Below, in pieces: positions 20,560 to 33,800 of a DNA stretch of 64,000 bases. How positions within the stretch are numbered: position 1 is the stretch's first letter; every line of letters starts with the position of its first letter. Where the stretch lies: assembly GCA_026724425.1 (NCBI GenBank), contig JAIUCV010000277.1, forward strand, positions 744,001-808,000, in the 5' to 3' direction. Origin of the DNA: Erythrophleum ivorense (Eukaryota > Streptophyta > Magnoliopsida > Fabales > Fabaceae). The position numbers and the translations under genes are program-made. The notes under the pieces were generated by a model that was given only the letters and a program-made list of their open reading frames with translations, searched no databases and had not been told where the DNA came from.

Positions 20560-22140
20560 ATCATATCTTTTAAAAAAATTGCATCAGCCTTAAGCGGTGC
20601 AGTTATTATCTACATACGCTCTATCTAATATCTATTTAGTTTATACATAGTTATCTTTATCAATCCGCTTATAAGTAAGAACCTAATCTCTTTTAATACA
20701 TTATTTATGCACTCAACCAAATTTGTTGTCATGTATCTTTAAAATCGACCATCAACATCATATACACAAGATTGTTTACTCTTTGAAATATTCTTGATCC
20801 AATTCACAGTCTCCACACAGAGTAAACATAATTGGGCCAATTACTACTCTACTTGATCATGCTCATATAAGTAACATGTATCAATAGTTATGTACCAATA
20901 AACATTTTGAAACAACATTTATTAAGTTATTCCATATAATCAGCAAAACATACCAATATTGATAAATATATTCTTCAATCACTTACTTCTCAGCGTTGTG
21001 TTCAGGTTACTTACAATATGTTTCAAACAAAACACATAATATGCATATGATGGTTGTCACTCATTTTATAGATTAGAGATGACAGTTAAAATTCCAAAAA
21101 GTCTATCAAAAGTTGAGCAAATTCTCATTTTATTTAACCCTACTTGGCGTTAGAGTAAGGAAAAGAATCATGCTCATAACTCATACATTTAGCCCTCAAC
21201 AACCACAAATGCTAGAGTTATAACTTTATTAGTCCAATCATGTAAATTTGCAATGAGCGTAATACTAGTATACTTTCTGTATAAAAAATTTTCATCAACT
21301 TAGATTATTAGCTTTAAATAGTCAAATGAGTTAATACATAGTATAAAAGTTAAAAATACTTGATGAAAAGTCATTGAAGGTTCTATAATTTAGCTACTCT
21401 TAAGGTACTCCTTATAAATAAACTCACAATATGACCTTGGCATAAAATATTAGACCACAACCAATTATTTGGGAAGAAAACATATGATCATTCCCAGTTC
21501 TAAAATGTGACACCGATTACTTGGTACTATCGTCTATGCTTTTTTGTATGACATTTTATAGCAAAATATGCTAAGCACTCTTTCAATAACTTGCTTAATG
21601 AGGCTGACACATCCTCAGCCATTGTTAATCATGTTAGAGTCAAATTTAAGATAATCCTGTGATAATGATAAATAAATACATGTGTGCAAGCCATTATATC
21701 TTGTTATTTTCTAATAATTTTTGTTGTCATCTCGGCTTGTTCTAACTCTCCAATTACATCGACTATCTTACTCTGAACAATAATATTCTTTATACTTATT
21801 TGACAAGTAATGCATCTTAAAAATGTAGCGTTTATGAATAAAATATACCTTCACTACACGGCACATAGACTATTTATATGGAAACCTTATACCAATATGT
21901 AATTCTTGATTATTGTTCAAATCAATGTACTCAACCATTACAGGGATCTCGATATAATTTTCATCATCTAGCTTCATTTGTGATAGCACAACATATACTC
22001 AATTCACATATTATTGAGCTAGTGGAGTGACCTCTTTCTCGTTAGCATTATTTCCATCAAAATCATCTTTTCTATGGTCATTGATGTTTGGTGGAGGTCA
22101 TATTTATCCTCTTCCTCACAGTCATTTATTATATCCTCTA
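20560..22140 (-). pseudogene. MULE (Mutator-like) transposase pseudogene
   Basis: The minus strand near 20750-20640 reads YMTTNLVECINNVLKEIRFL then LISGLIKITMYKLNRY. This is the conserved block after the catalytic domain of MuDR/FAR1-type transposases (MTTN--EC-N-VLK--R-LPI--L). Farther upstream on the same strand, near 21560, MSYKKAW is in keeping with the I-Y-KAW motif of MULE DNA-binding/transposase regions. Near 22150-22080 an acidic piece, LPLNEVEDIINDCEEEDKYD, resembles the N-terminal acidic region. Many stops and frame changes show it is inactive. It shares strand with the PMD remnant at 16 kb, and the retroelement fragments lie between the two. Confidence 0.6.
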
Positions 22141-22388
22141 CCTCATTTAAGGGTAATGGAAGACTAGTACTCAAAATAGGTCGTTGTAACAAGTTTGGCT
22201 AGGATGCGAAGTCAATAGTAAGTTGAGAATTGAATAGGTGAATATTTGTTATGTAGAAGTTAAATTGTGAGGCATGCCTATTTGTACATTACAACTGGCT
22301 AGTGGATGGGAGGGGTAACATTGCATAAATCTTAACTTGGGATATTGATAGTTGATATATGTGTGTATATATCTGGTGTACTTAATTA

Positions 22389-22760
22389 ATTTAAAAATTT
22401 CTTGTTGGCTTCTCACATCATTTAGGCATTGGAATCATCCTCCAGAGTGCATGCTAAGTACCTTATAGGATTACGGGAATGATAGTACTAATATACTAAC
22501 TTAGACACAAATTAATTTAATGCCAATCGTAACTTTTCTCTCATCGCCTTTTACAACCCATCAAGAGTAGTTGGTTTAAAAATTTTTAGTTAGCTTCCCT
22601 CATCATTTGGACATTAGAATCATCCTTCAAAGTGTATGCTAAATATCTCATGAGATTATGAGAATGAGGGTACCAATGTACTAACTCAAATACAAATTAA
22701 TTTGAGGCTAATTGTAACTTTTCCTCCATTGCTTTTTTCAACCCACCAAGAGTAATATAT
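22389..22760. repeat. Imperfect 185-bp tandem duplication
   Basis: GGAATCATCCTCCAGAGTGC at 22431 recurs as AGAATCATCCTTCAAAGTGT at 22616. The similarity continues through ACAAATTAATTT and ACCCATCAAGAGTA / ACCCACCAAGAGTA. The two units are about 75-80% alike by eye and directly adjacent, at the 5' side of the MULE remnant. Confidence 0.6.
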
Positions 22761-22769
22761 GAGTTAACT

Positions 22770-24450
22770 TTTAATATTTTAGATCTGTCATATATAAATG
22801 TTGTATCTTTCTCGCGAGCATAAATATTTCCATTTGCATAGATGTATATAATTTCATTTCACAAACTCATTATGATTTTTGTTATAGAATTTGTATACAC
22901 ATAAAAAAAAAATTTATATTCTATATATAAATATTGATTTCATTTCATTTAATTGTTTATCTTCATATACTTGTTTTGATATATATATATATATATATAT
23001 AATAAATATAAATAAATATATAATTTAATATAATTTAATAAACATAATTTAAGTGCAATGTATATAAATACAATTATATATCAATATATATATCTAATAG
23101 ATAATTTATTATATAGTGTATACATAAAAATTACATATAATTATATTTTAATTTATTTATTTTACATATGTATTTAGTTATTTCAAAATTTTAATTATAT
23201 GTTTTCTAATTATATTTATTAAATTATATTTATGTATATATAATTTTCTATCATATATATAAAGATATTTATTATATTATATCTTTATGTATTTATTTTA
23301 ATATGTTGTTAGTTATATTAGCATCTTATTCTTAAATAAATATTTTTTTAAATTACATTTATTAAGTTACATTCAAGTATTTTTTTACATTATTACATTA
23401 CACATTATAATTAAATTATATAATTTTATATTTACCTTTTACATTTTATATATTTATATAATACATATTTTAAAACATCTATATAAATAAATAAATAAAT
23501 AAATAAATATATTTATAACAGATAAATTATGATATAATATATAAATAAAAATTATATATAGTTATATTTTAATTATTTTATTTTATATATGTATCTATTT
23601 ATACTAATATTTTAATTATATGTATTTTTTAAATATATTTTTTCCTACAATATATTTACTTATATATACTTTTGCATCATATATATATTATACCATTTAT
23701 TTATTTTATATAAGTAGTTAGTTATATCACAGTTTATTCATAAATAAATATATGTTTAAATTACATTTATCAAATTACATTTCATTATATTTTCACATTA
23801 TTTCATTATACATTTATTTCAATTATATAAGTAATTATATCTTGATCTCATATATTATATATATATTTATAAAATATATATTATATATAAATGTGAATGT
23901 GTTTATTTTAGTATACTTGATGCTTAAAAATCTAAAAAAAATTATTCTAGAAATAAAGAGAACCAAATAAATTATTTCAACATCAATAAAATAAGTACAA
24001 GTAATATGTTACAAAACAAGTTTTATATTACTGCAATTATATATCCAAATTGCTCTTTTGTAATTAAATACCAGAAAACAAACAATATAAACATAATAAA
24101 TTTATGATATAAATACAAAGATCTAAGTACTATATTATAAAAAGATTATTTTTTACCTATAAAAAATTGTTAAGTAATAGAAGATGATAATAGCCCACAG
24201 AATCTTTGCAAAATAGATAATGAACAAACAGAATTTATATATAATTTACTATACTTCTTTTTCCCCCATTGGACTACAAAATAATTTTTTTCCCACATGT
24301 GAATATAAAAAAATTCTTAGATACCTTCAAATGCAAAGTTATAAAAGATGATATTACTAAATATATTAACAAATACTAAAAATATTAAATAAAAATTAAA
24401 AAAAAAACCTAAGTCTTTCTTCTACAAATGAAAAATTAAAAAAAAAAAAC
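22770..24450. other. Extremely AT-rich DNA with microsatellites
   Basis: About 1.7 kb of nearly pure A/T with (TA)n at 22981-23000 and (AAAT)n at 23488-23510, plus many ATATAT words. It has no coding sense; the open frame at 23752-23970 is a low-complexity artefact. It could include matrix-attachment-like DNA, but that is inference from composition only. Confidence 0.7.
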
Positions 24451-27160
24451 CCCAAATGTTTCTTCTGCCCTTCTATGCTTCAAGTTAGCACAAATTTTGC
24501 AAATAAGATGTAGCTACACGATCAAACTTGCAACCTTACAATTGAAGCAGGTAGATGAAGGGAAGAGCATGTTTTTATAATTAAAAAGCCTACTCTTTCT
24601 ACTTCTTTTTATCAATTTTTTCTTTTTAACAAATTTCTTGGGCGATAGATTACTCACTAAACATCCTAAGATATAGATTACATTGATTCATGTCTTAAAT
24701 GTTAGATCGAGATACTGACGAAAGATATCTGCATCTTGTTAATTCTATCATTGATGGGACAAGACCAACTTTTTATCTTATTTAAAAAAAAATTGGGATG
24801 TAAACTTCAAGCAATTAGGAAAATAGTTTTTGCGGCTTAGTATTCACATCATTTCTTTTTTTCACCATATACATGTCAAAAAGCCATATATCTACGGCAA
24901 AAGGCACAAATAAACAATGTGATGTAGTTAGATTAGTAGGCATTTGCTGAATGAAACAATCATAATTCCAAGTTCTAACAAAACACCAATAACTTATTAA
25001 ACCAAGCAAGGTTGGATTCATCAAAAATTAATTTATCTGCAACTTGGATGATCCATGTTGGGAAATATGGGACCCTTGAAACCTTTAATATACACATTTA
25101 ATGGGCACGTGATTGGGAACATTTGTCGTTGAGACTAAAGGGGCCTCGATTCCAAAATGCTTTGCATGTGATTGTTGGGCCACACTCTGTTTTACATTCA
25201 ATAAAACCCAGTAGGACCATTTTTTTCTTTTTTAAGCCCAGTTTCTAATAGCAAAATTTTCTCACATGAAAGGAATTACCACGTACAGTGCTCCCAAAAA
25301 AAAAAAGGTAATCACCACGTGAAAAATGTCAGGGGGGCTAACGATGAAGGGGGGTTTGTTTCCAAATGCGCAGCATGTTTTAATGTGGGGAACAGGACGC
25401 AAATTAAGAATGTGCTTAAAAAATTCACAATAAGATCTGGCCAAACGGGATGGTGAGCAATAATTCGGATTTAGATCCCAGTATTTCAAAAATAAATGCA
25501 AGGAAGTTAAATAGAAAAAAAGGAAAGAGGAATTTATATTCTTTAAAATATGAAATTTATAAAATGTCCCTAAATTAAAAAGAAAGGTGAGATCATGAAT
25601 AAGAATATGTATAAGAGATATTATTTCTATTTTAATTAATTTTTTATTTCTCCCACTCTTTTTTTATTTCTTCTATTTTTAAAAGAAAAATATAATTCAT
25701 ATATTTTTATTCTTTGTATTACCTTTTTTATTAAAAAATATTTTATAATTTCTAAACTTTGGAGATCTAACCCCAAACATCTCTTTTCTTCTCTCAGTTG
25801 TTTTTCTATCTAATTTTACTTTTATATTTAATTTTTTAAACGCAATGGATCAATAATTTAATTAGTGTAATAGCTTCAAAATTAAAATTCTTGTTTAGCT
25901 AAAAACCAAATAATTTAATAATAAAAAATCACCTCAAGTCGTGAAAACGACCTTTAACTCTTTAAGTGACAGCAACATTTACGGCATCCGATCACCTGGG
26001 TGTGGTAATGAGGTCAAATTTTGATCTTTCCAGTAATAATAATATAATATATAAAAAAAATATACATAAAATATATAAAATTATAATTTTTATATTTAAC
26101 AAAAAATTAATATTTAAATAAAAGTTAAACATCTTATATTCAAAACTCATTTGACATATAAAAAATTAGATATAAAAATAAAAATAATTTTACAGATAAA
26201 AAATAATTTTAATACTCTAATTTTTAATAATTAAAATATAATTAAAAATATAATTAAATACTAATTACAAAAACAAAAAAGATATTATATTTATTTTTTT
26301 TCCTCTTTACTTTTCTTAATTATATCAACCGGGCCTTCTTTTCTCTTTATAACGATATTATCATGCGAGTCACTCAGCATAAGAAAATCCAAATATGGAA
26401 GCAAGGGAATCATGAGCAGTCACAGATGTCCGAGGCAGAGTGGAGGCAGACGAGACAAATGACCTTCCCGAGGTAAACAGAAAAGCTTCTGCTTTGGTCA
26501 ATGAATTATGTTAACAGCTTTCTTTAAAATTTAATCAAAATACTTTTATTTTTTATTTTAAAATATTTTTTATTTTTTTACATTTGATATGTATTAAAAA
26601 GTTTTATTTTGATTTATTCTTTATAAGTAGATTTCATTTTTTACATAATTCTTTTGAAAAATAAGATTACTTACTTATTTTTAATTTTATGTTAAAAACT
26701 ATAATTTTAATTAAATTTTTGAACTAACTTAATTAATTTTATTGTTATGTTAAAACTAAAATTACAATTTTATATTGTATAAAAAGTTAAGTTAATAAAA
26801 CAATTATTCTAGCACATATCAAATTTAGGAGAGTTAAATATTATTTTTTAAAAAAATTTTAAATATGATTTAACCCAATTTCATAGAAATTTAATATAAT
26901 TTACTTTTATCCGAACTTGAATCACAGAACCATTGGCCCAGGGGTTCATAGGACCTACTTTGATGCTCATCGTCCGCCTCTTGCTATTCCATTGTCGCTT
27001 CTCACTTTTTCTTCCAAAGCATATTACTGTATATATTAAGATTAAGATTTTAATATAAAAACTGTTATCAATTAATAATTATTAAAATACCACAAACATG
27101 CTTAATTAATAATGAAAAAAGCTCAACCTTTAAAAATTAATTTTTGTTTATGTATAAAAT
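24451..27160. other. Intergenic DNA, no supported gene
   Basis: AT-rich with short GC-normal islands at 25030-25480 and 26310-26480. Neither island holds a protein I recognise. Open frames at 24815 and 25262 on the minus strand have no family signature. Confidence 0.5.
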
Positions 27161-27890
27161 ATCATAAACGTGCTAGTTCGATGCCCAGAGACTGATACTT
27201 GGTAGAGAAAGGTCGTGCCTGTCAACTGAAATGGATTGCCATGCATTAGCCTTTCCTCAGCAAGTTGTCACGGCCAAACAGAGAGAAAGAGACCCCTGTA
27301 TTTACGGTGGCGTAACAGAGTACAGAAGGAGAGAGAAAATTGACGTAAAAAGCAGAAGTTCCATGAGAGAGATAAAGAAAGAGAGGAGAGAGAGAGGTCC
27401 GGTGTTGCAGGTTCGTGGCAGAAGTGCTGCCACTGCCAGATGGTTCTAAGTTCTAACTTTATGTGTCAAATTATTCTCTCTCCTCCCTGGCTGCTGCTAC
27501 ACTCGTATTAGGAGGCTGTGTGCAAGAAGGAAAGATTGAACAGACAAACTAAGCTTGTTCCGCTATATACCGTCAAAACCAGAAATTATGATCGAAATCC
27601 AACTCTAATCACAGAAAAAGAAAAATGAATGAAGAATGTGCAGAGATATACTACCAGACCCCACCCATCTTGCCCTCTTCTCTCCAAACATTTGAATGGT
27701 AGCGAGTGCCGGTAAAGCATTTCCTTTCTTCTTCTTCTGAGTGTGTCCGTACTCGCAATGGTTTTCAGTTCACTCTGAGCCGGAACTAGCTCTATTACGT
27801 ACCTAAAGAGCTTCGTTGGTCTTTTTACGTTGTCAATGACGGCTTTGATGCGTCGGCTGGTGTGAAGTCAGGTCCTTAGGAAGAGTGGTT
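27161..27890 (+). promoter_or_regulatory. Upstream region and 5' UTR of the ERECTA locus
   Basis: The GC-richer stretch before the ERECTA ATG contains a purine (GA)-rich run at 27280-27400 and a TATA-like CTATATAC at 27563-27570. CT-rich DNA near 27720-27740 could be in the 5' UTR. The start site is not determined. Confidence 0.3.
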
Positions 27891-30800
27891 ATGGCATTTC
27901 GGTTTGGACTTCTTCTTCTGGCTTTACTCATTTGTTTCAATATCTATTCTGTGGATTCAGACGATGGTGAGTCTTCTATTATGTATGCCTTTTTCATACA
28001 CTTTGGATTTGGATTCTAAAAAGTTGTCGAAGCTTAGACTTTTATATTATCTGGTACTTGAGAAGTTGTTTAAAGGACGAAGCTCATGACTGTTGTTGCT
28101 AGACAGCCATGTCCTTGGATATGTGTTTTTCTGAAGAAAAGACGTAAAGTTGAAATTTTTAGTCTCTCTAACTCGCTCCCGGCAATCAGCAGGGTAATTA
28201 ATTCATTTGCTTTCGGTTGGTCCATATTTAAGCCAGCGTTCTTTTTCCAGCGAATGTTAAACTTCTAATTTGGTTATCGTGTACCTTTTGATTATTTTTC
28301 TTATACGGGTGCTAATTTCCATATTGCCGGATTACTTGGCATTAATTGCTTATACTTAAACACATCTCCCTCTCCCTCTCTGCTTTTTCTTTTTTCCTCC
28401 TGCTTGGGTTTCATACTAGCAACGTGGGTCTTCGTTTAAAAGGCTTTGTTTGAAACATTTAATTATCTAGCTGACTTCCGGATGTTGCGTAATAAGGGTG
28501 AGTTAAGATGAATCGGGGAATAGTATAACCTAAACCTACTGCCGGGGATATAATATGAAGGAGTTTCGTTTCCTTTAGTTTTGCGAATGTTTCTTCTACA
28601 TCCTTCAATGTGTGACTATTTCAATTGAAGGAGCAACATTGTTAGAGATAAAGAAGTCATTCAGGGACGTGGATAACGTTCTGTATGATTGGTCAGACTC
28701 ACCATCTTCTGATTATTGTGTCTGGAGAGGTGTCACATGCGATAATGTCACCTTCAGTGTCGTTGCCCTGTGAGTAGTTTGTATTCATAGATAATGTACA
28801 TAGACATCTTATCCTTACTCCTGGCTAAAGAAACATAAAGAAAGGTCGATTTTGATTCTGTTTCCCTCCTTTTCGACAGCAATCTTTCAGGTTTAAATCT
28901 TGAGGGCAAAATTTCACCTGCAATAGGAGGTCTTAAGAGTTTGGTCTCTATGTACTTACTATTCTCCCTTAGACTTCATTTGAGGTCCACAATACATTCA
29001 GTTATCTCAATTGTTTCAGTTAACTTATAACAAAGTTTGTTTGCGTGTCTTGTTTGACACTTGCCAGTGACCTAAGGGGAAACCATCTATCAGGCCAGAT
29101 ACCAGATGAAATTGGTGACTGTTCTTCTCTAAAAAGCCTGTAAGCTTTTTATATCTAGAAGAACTGAATTTCAGTTCATGATTTGGGCATTTAGTGACAG
29201 TTTTCTTATTGGAACTTCTATATTTTGTTATGTTATCAGGGACTTGTCGGTTAATGAGATACAAGGAGACTTACCATTTTCATTTTCAAAGTTGAAACAA
29301 CTGGAAATTTTGTGAGTTTTTGTAAGCTTTTGTCTTTAATTGCAAGTTTGGAATTTGGATTGCTGGTCGTCTAATGAGGTTATGACAATTTGCTTTTCTT
29401 TTGAATGTGTATCAGAATTTCGAAAAATAACCAGTTAATTGGACCAATTCCTTCAACCTTGTCTCAGATTCCCACTTTGAAGCTTCTGTAAGTCACTTTT
29501 CTGTTTTCTCATTCTTCTCTAAAGTCTGATTTTAGGGTTTATAACTAGCATTCTCGATTCTTGGAAAATTGGTTGTAGAGACATGGCACAAAATAATCTT
29601 AGTGGTGAAATACCGGAGCTTTTATACTGGAACGAAGTTTTGCAGTATCTGTGAGTGTAACCAATAACCAGTGTGCAATAAAATTTAGCATAATTTGTAT
29701 AATTATTTATGACTCTTCTACAAGTAGATCGTGTAATCTAATTTATTTTTTTGTCTTTCTCTTTTCCTAAAATAGTGGTTTGGGAGGAAACAATTTAGTG
29801 GGTTCACTCTCTCCAGATATGTGCCAGATGACTGGACTGTGGTATTTGTGAGTTACATAACCACTCTACTTTTTCCTAGGTCCTGAAATTTTATATCTCC
29901 TTAGGGAATGTGATTAATTATTTTCCTCTACCATTTTGTAGTGATGTAAGAAACAATAGCTTGACAGGCAACATTCCTGAAAACATAGGCAACTGTACTT
30001 CCTTCCAGGTCTTGTAAGTATATCATCCAACCACATGACAGACTTTGTCTAACTTTGTTTTCTTTTTTTACTTTTCTTTTAAATAAGATCTGTTCTATTG
30101 ATGTCAGGGACTTGTCCTACAACCAGCTAACTGGAGAGATACCATTCAATATTGGGTTTTTGCAAATAGCAACCCTGTATATGCTACTTGTTTTTTCAGA
30201 TATCTTTTTAAGGAGAATGATATGTGGTTTTCTATTTCCCTTATTTAAGAATTTCTTTCAAATTTGTTTGAGCTTGCTAGGTCATTGCAAGGAAATAGAC
30301 TCTCTGGGGATATTCCATCAGTAATCGGTCTGATGCAAGCACTTGCTGTCTTGTAAGCGCTTTCTGAAGGAAAATTTAGAAGTTCTTCATTCACTTGATG
30401 TTTTATCTCCTCTTAGCTGATGCGTCTTGCAACATTTTCTTTGTTTAATCCAGAGATTTAAGTTGCAACATGCTAACTGGACCAATACCTCCTATCCTGG
30501 GAAATTTGACTTACACGGAAAAACTGTAAGTATATGCTAGTAGAAGTAGTTTTCAATCTTCCTCCATTAGTTTGACTTTGACCTAAACAATCTGTATTCA
30601 AACTTTGACAAAAATTTTATATTCATTATATGTTGAAACCTATTTCTGAGACATTTCTAGGTACTTGCATGGGAACAAGTTGACCGGCTCCATACCCCCC
30701 GAGCTTGGAAATATGACAATGCTTCACTACTTGTAAGAATGCTATGGTACTTAGTTGACCATATACATGTAATATTTCTTCTTCCAGACCACAAAATGGG

Positions 30801-33800
30801 TCTGCAACTGCTTACTGGCAATAGTAAAATCAAATTGGAATTTTAGAACTTAAATGTGAAACTTCACCTATTGCCTTTTCAACACTATATGAGCTGAATT
30901 TTACTTCGAGCAAAGACCTCTAGAAGGCAGTTCCTGGAAATTTTATTTCTCCCCATCTCTTATTTGTGATTTGTCATCCTTACTGTAATTCATGAATTTC
31001 TAACAGGGGTTTAAGGCTCATAAATATTATCTTGCTGTTTCTGGAGAATTTTCATTAATAGCACACCGGTCATGACTGGGAAGAAACTAGGGATAACCTT
31101 GCCTCTAATAGTTAACCTCCCTTTTCAGGGAACTAAATGACAACCCTTTAAGTGGACATATCCCACCTGAGCTTGGAAAGCTTACTGAGTTATTTGACTT
31201 GTAAGGGTGTTACTTTGTAGTGTCAATTTTGTTGGTTTTTTAGTAACCTGATGAATTATCCATCATTATCACAGAAATGTTGCTAACAACAACCTTGAGG
31301 GGCGAATTCCTGATAATATTAGCTCATGTAAAAATCTTAACAGCCTGTAAGCATTAATCCTTACACTATTACTCTGTTGCAAGAATTTTAATATATACAA
31401 TAAGGTGATGGATTTTCCTATTCTTTTGTATTAGCAATGTCCAGGGGAACAAGCTCAAAGGAACAATCCCTCCAGCTTTTCAGAGGTTGGATAGTATGAC
31501 TTATCTGTAAGTATCACCTTAAAATTCTGGGAGATTGGTTGAACATAAAGGTTATTCACCAATTAGTGCTTCATTGCTACTGTTAACTTAATCTGCATTC
31601 TGATTGGTTCTACTATTTATTTCTTCAACCATGTTGATGATACACACAAATAAATATACATGCATGCACAACTGAATTACTTCCATACTACGTTAATTAT
31701 TCAACGTCTTACTACTTTTCTGCTTAACTGGCCCAATTGCTCCCTGACAATTTTTAGGAATCTGTCCTCCAACAATCTTCTAGGCTCCCTACCTATTGAA
31801 CTGTCACGGATTGGCAATTTGGATACATTGTGAGTACATATGAAAAAAATGATATGATATATATCCTCATACCTACCTGAGTCCACGCCACCGTAATAAA
31901 TGTTTTCCTCCAGGGATATTTCAAATAATAATATAAGTGGATCGATTCCCTCAACCCTAGGTGACTTGGAACATCTTCTGAAGCTCTGAGTTCTACGGCT
32001 AGTGTTGTTCTGGAAGCTGTCCTGTTTCCTCTCACTAATAGCTAGTATCTATTTTGTTAGGAATCTAAGCAGAAATCATCTAACAGGGATTATTCCAGCA
32101 GAATTTGGTAATCTAAGAAGTGTTATGGAAATGTAAGTCCATTATTTTTCTGTTAAATACAAAGAAGTTTGTTTTTGTTTTTCCGGGGCATCTCATTTTG
32201 CTATGTTGCAGAGATCTTTCATATAATCAACTCTCGGGCTTGATTCCTGGAGAGCTTAGTCAGCTTCAGAACATTATGTCCTTGTAAGCCTAGTTTGCTC
32301 TATAGTCCTTGTATGTCTTTGTTAATACAGGTTAATAGTATTTTATGGCCTTCAGATATTGGAAATAGATTAGTCTAGAAGATACATTTTACTTTTGGAT
32401 TCTATTAATTTGTTAGAAAAATATGCCCAATAGTCTTTATTGTAATCATCAAACTCTGTTGAATTTGGATATATTATAATTAATAGGACTTAGGCGACCT
32501 TGGAACTATGCATATAACCATTTTTTTTCACTCTGTTTCACATGTAAACTTAGGTGGATTATCTTAGACTGTGGTCATTTTACTATTGTTTTTGTTGATA
32601 TCTCTTGGTTCAAAACTGCATAGGAGACTCGAAAGCAACAAATTATCTGGCGATGTGGCATCACTTATAAATTGCCCGAGTCTTTTGTTACTGTAAGTTC
32701 AGTCTCCTCCGTTGTAGATTTTTTCAAATAATTTAGCTTGCTTTTGCCGAGGAAAGTCCATGCCACCTTTACCTAAAATGTACATATTGATTGTAGTAAT
32801 GTGTCTTTTAACAATCTAGTTGGTGTTATTCCCACAAGCAATAACTTCTCCAGGTTTTCCCCCGACAGGTTAGGGTCATTTGCTATTGAAACATCGTGTG
32901 TTCTACTTCTATTTTCCAAGCTGATTTAGTTTAGCATATGTCACCAGCATGTTCTTTTGGATTAACTGGTGCAAGCTTTTATTTTTCTAGTTTCATTGGA
33001 AACCCTGGTCTTTGTGGCTATTAGCTAAATTCCCCCTGTCATGGTTCTCACCCCGCAGAGCGAGGTAAGCAGGACTTTCCATCAGAAATACTCTGTATCT
33101 CATAAGACCTCTATGCTAAACGGGCTGATATATGATTTTGATTATGCAGTTACCATATCTAAGGCTGCTATCCTAGGAATTGCTCTTGGTGCCCTTCTGA
33201 TTCTTCTTATGATATTAATGGCAGCTTGCCGACCATATAATCTAGCTCCGTCAACTGATGGATCACTTGGCAAACCTGGTATTTATTTTCTTTGCATCCC
33301 CATGTTTTATGCTGTAGCCTTCAGTGCCTAGCATTACAAATCAGTAGATAATCAAGCCCCCATCATACCTTTTTTAACCTCTCTCTCTCTCTCTATAGAG
33401 CGAGTTCAGGGGACTAGAGGGGGATTGTCTGATGTTATTTAAGTGAAGAGTTTTTTTTCTTATTTGTAGCTAGTAGTGATGGATATTAAATGGATTGTGT
33501 GACGGTATAAATCAAAGTTGACATGGCTGCTTATGACTTCATAGGATTTGATACAGTTCATTCAAGCTTAATAGGCTCTATCGTCCTGAAGCTTAAAACT
33601 ACTAACTCAATTTAATGGCTATTGAAAAATGACAGTTGATAACTCACCACCAAAACTAGTGATCCTTCATATGAACATGGCACTTCATGTGTATGACGAT
33701 ATTATGAGGATGACTGAAAATCTGAGTGAGAAGTATATAATTGGATATGGAGCATTAAGCACAGTATATAAATGTGTTCTGAAGAATTGCAAGCCAGTGG

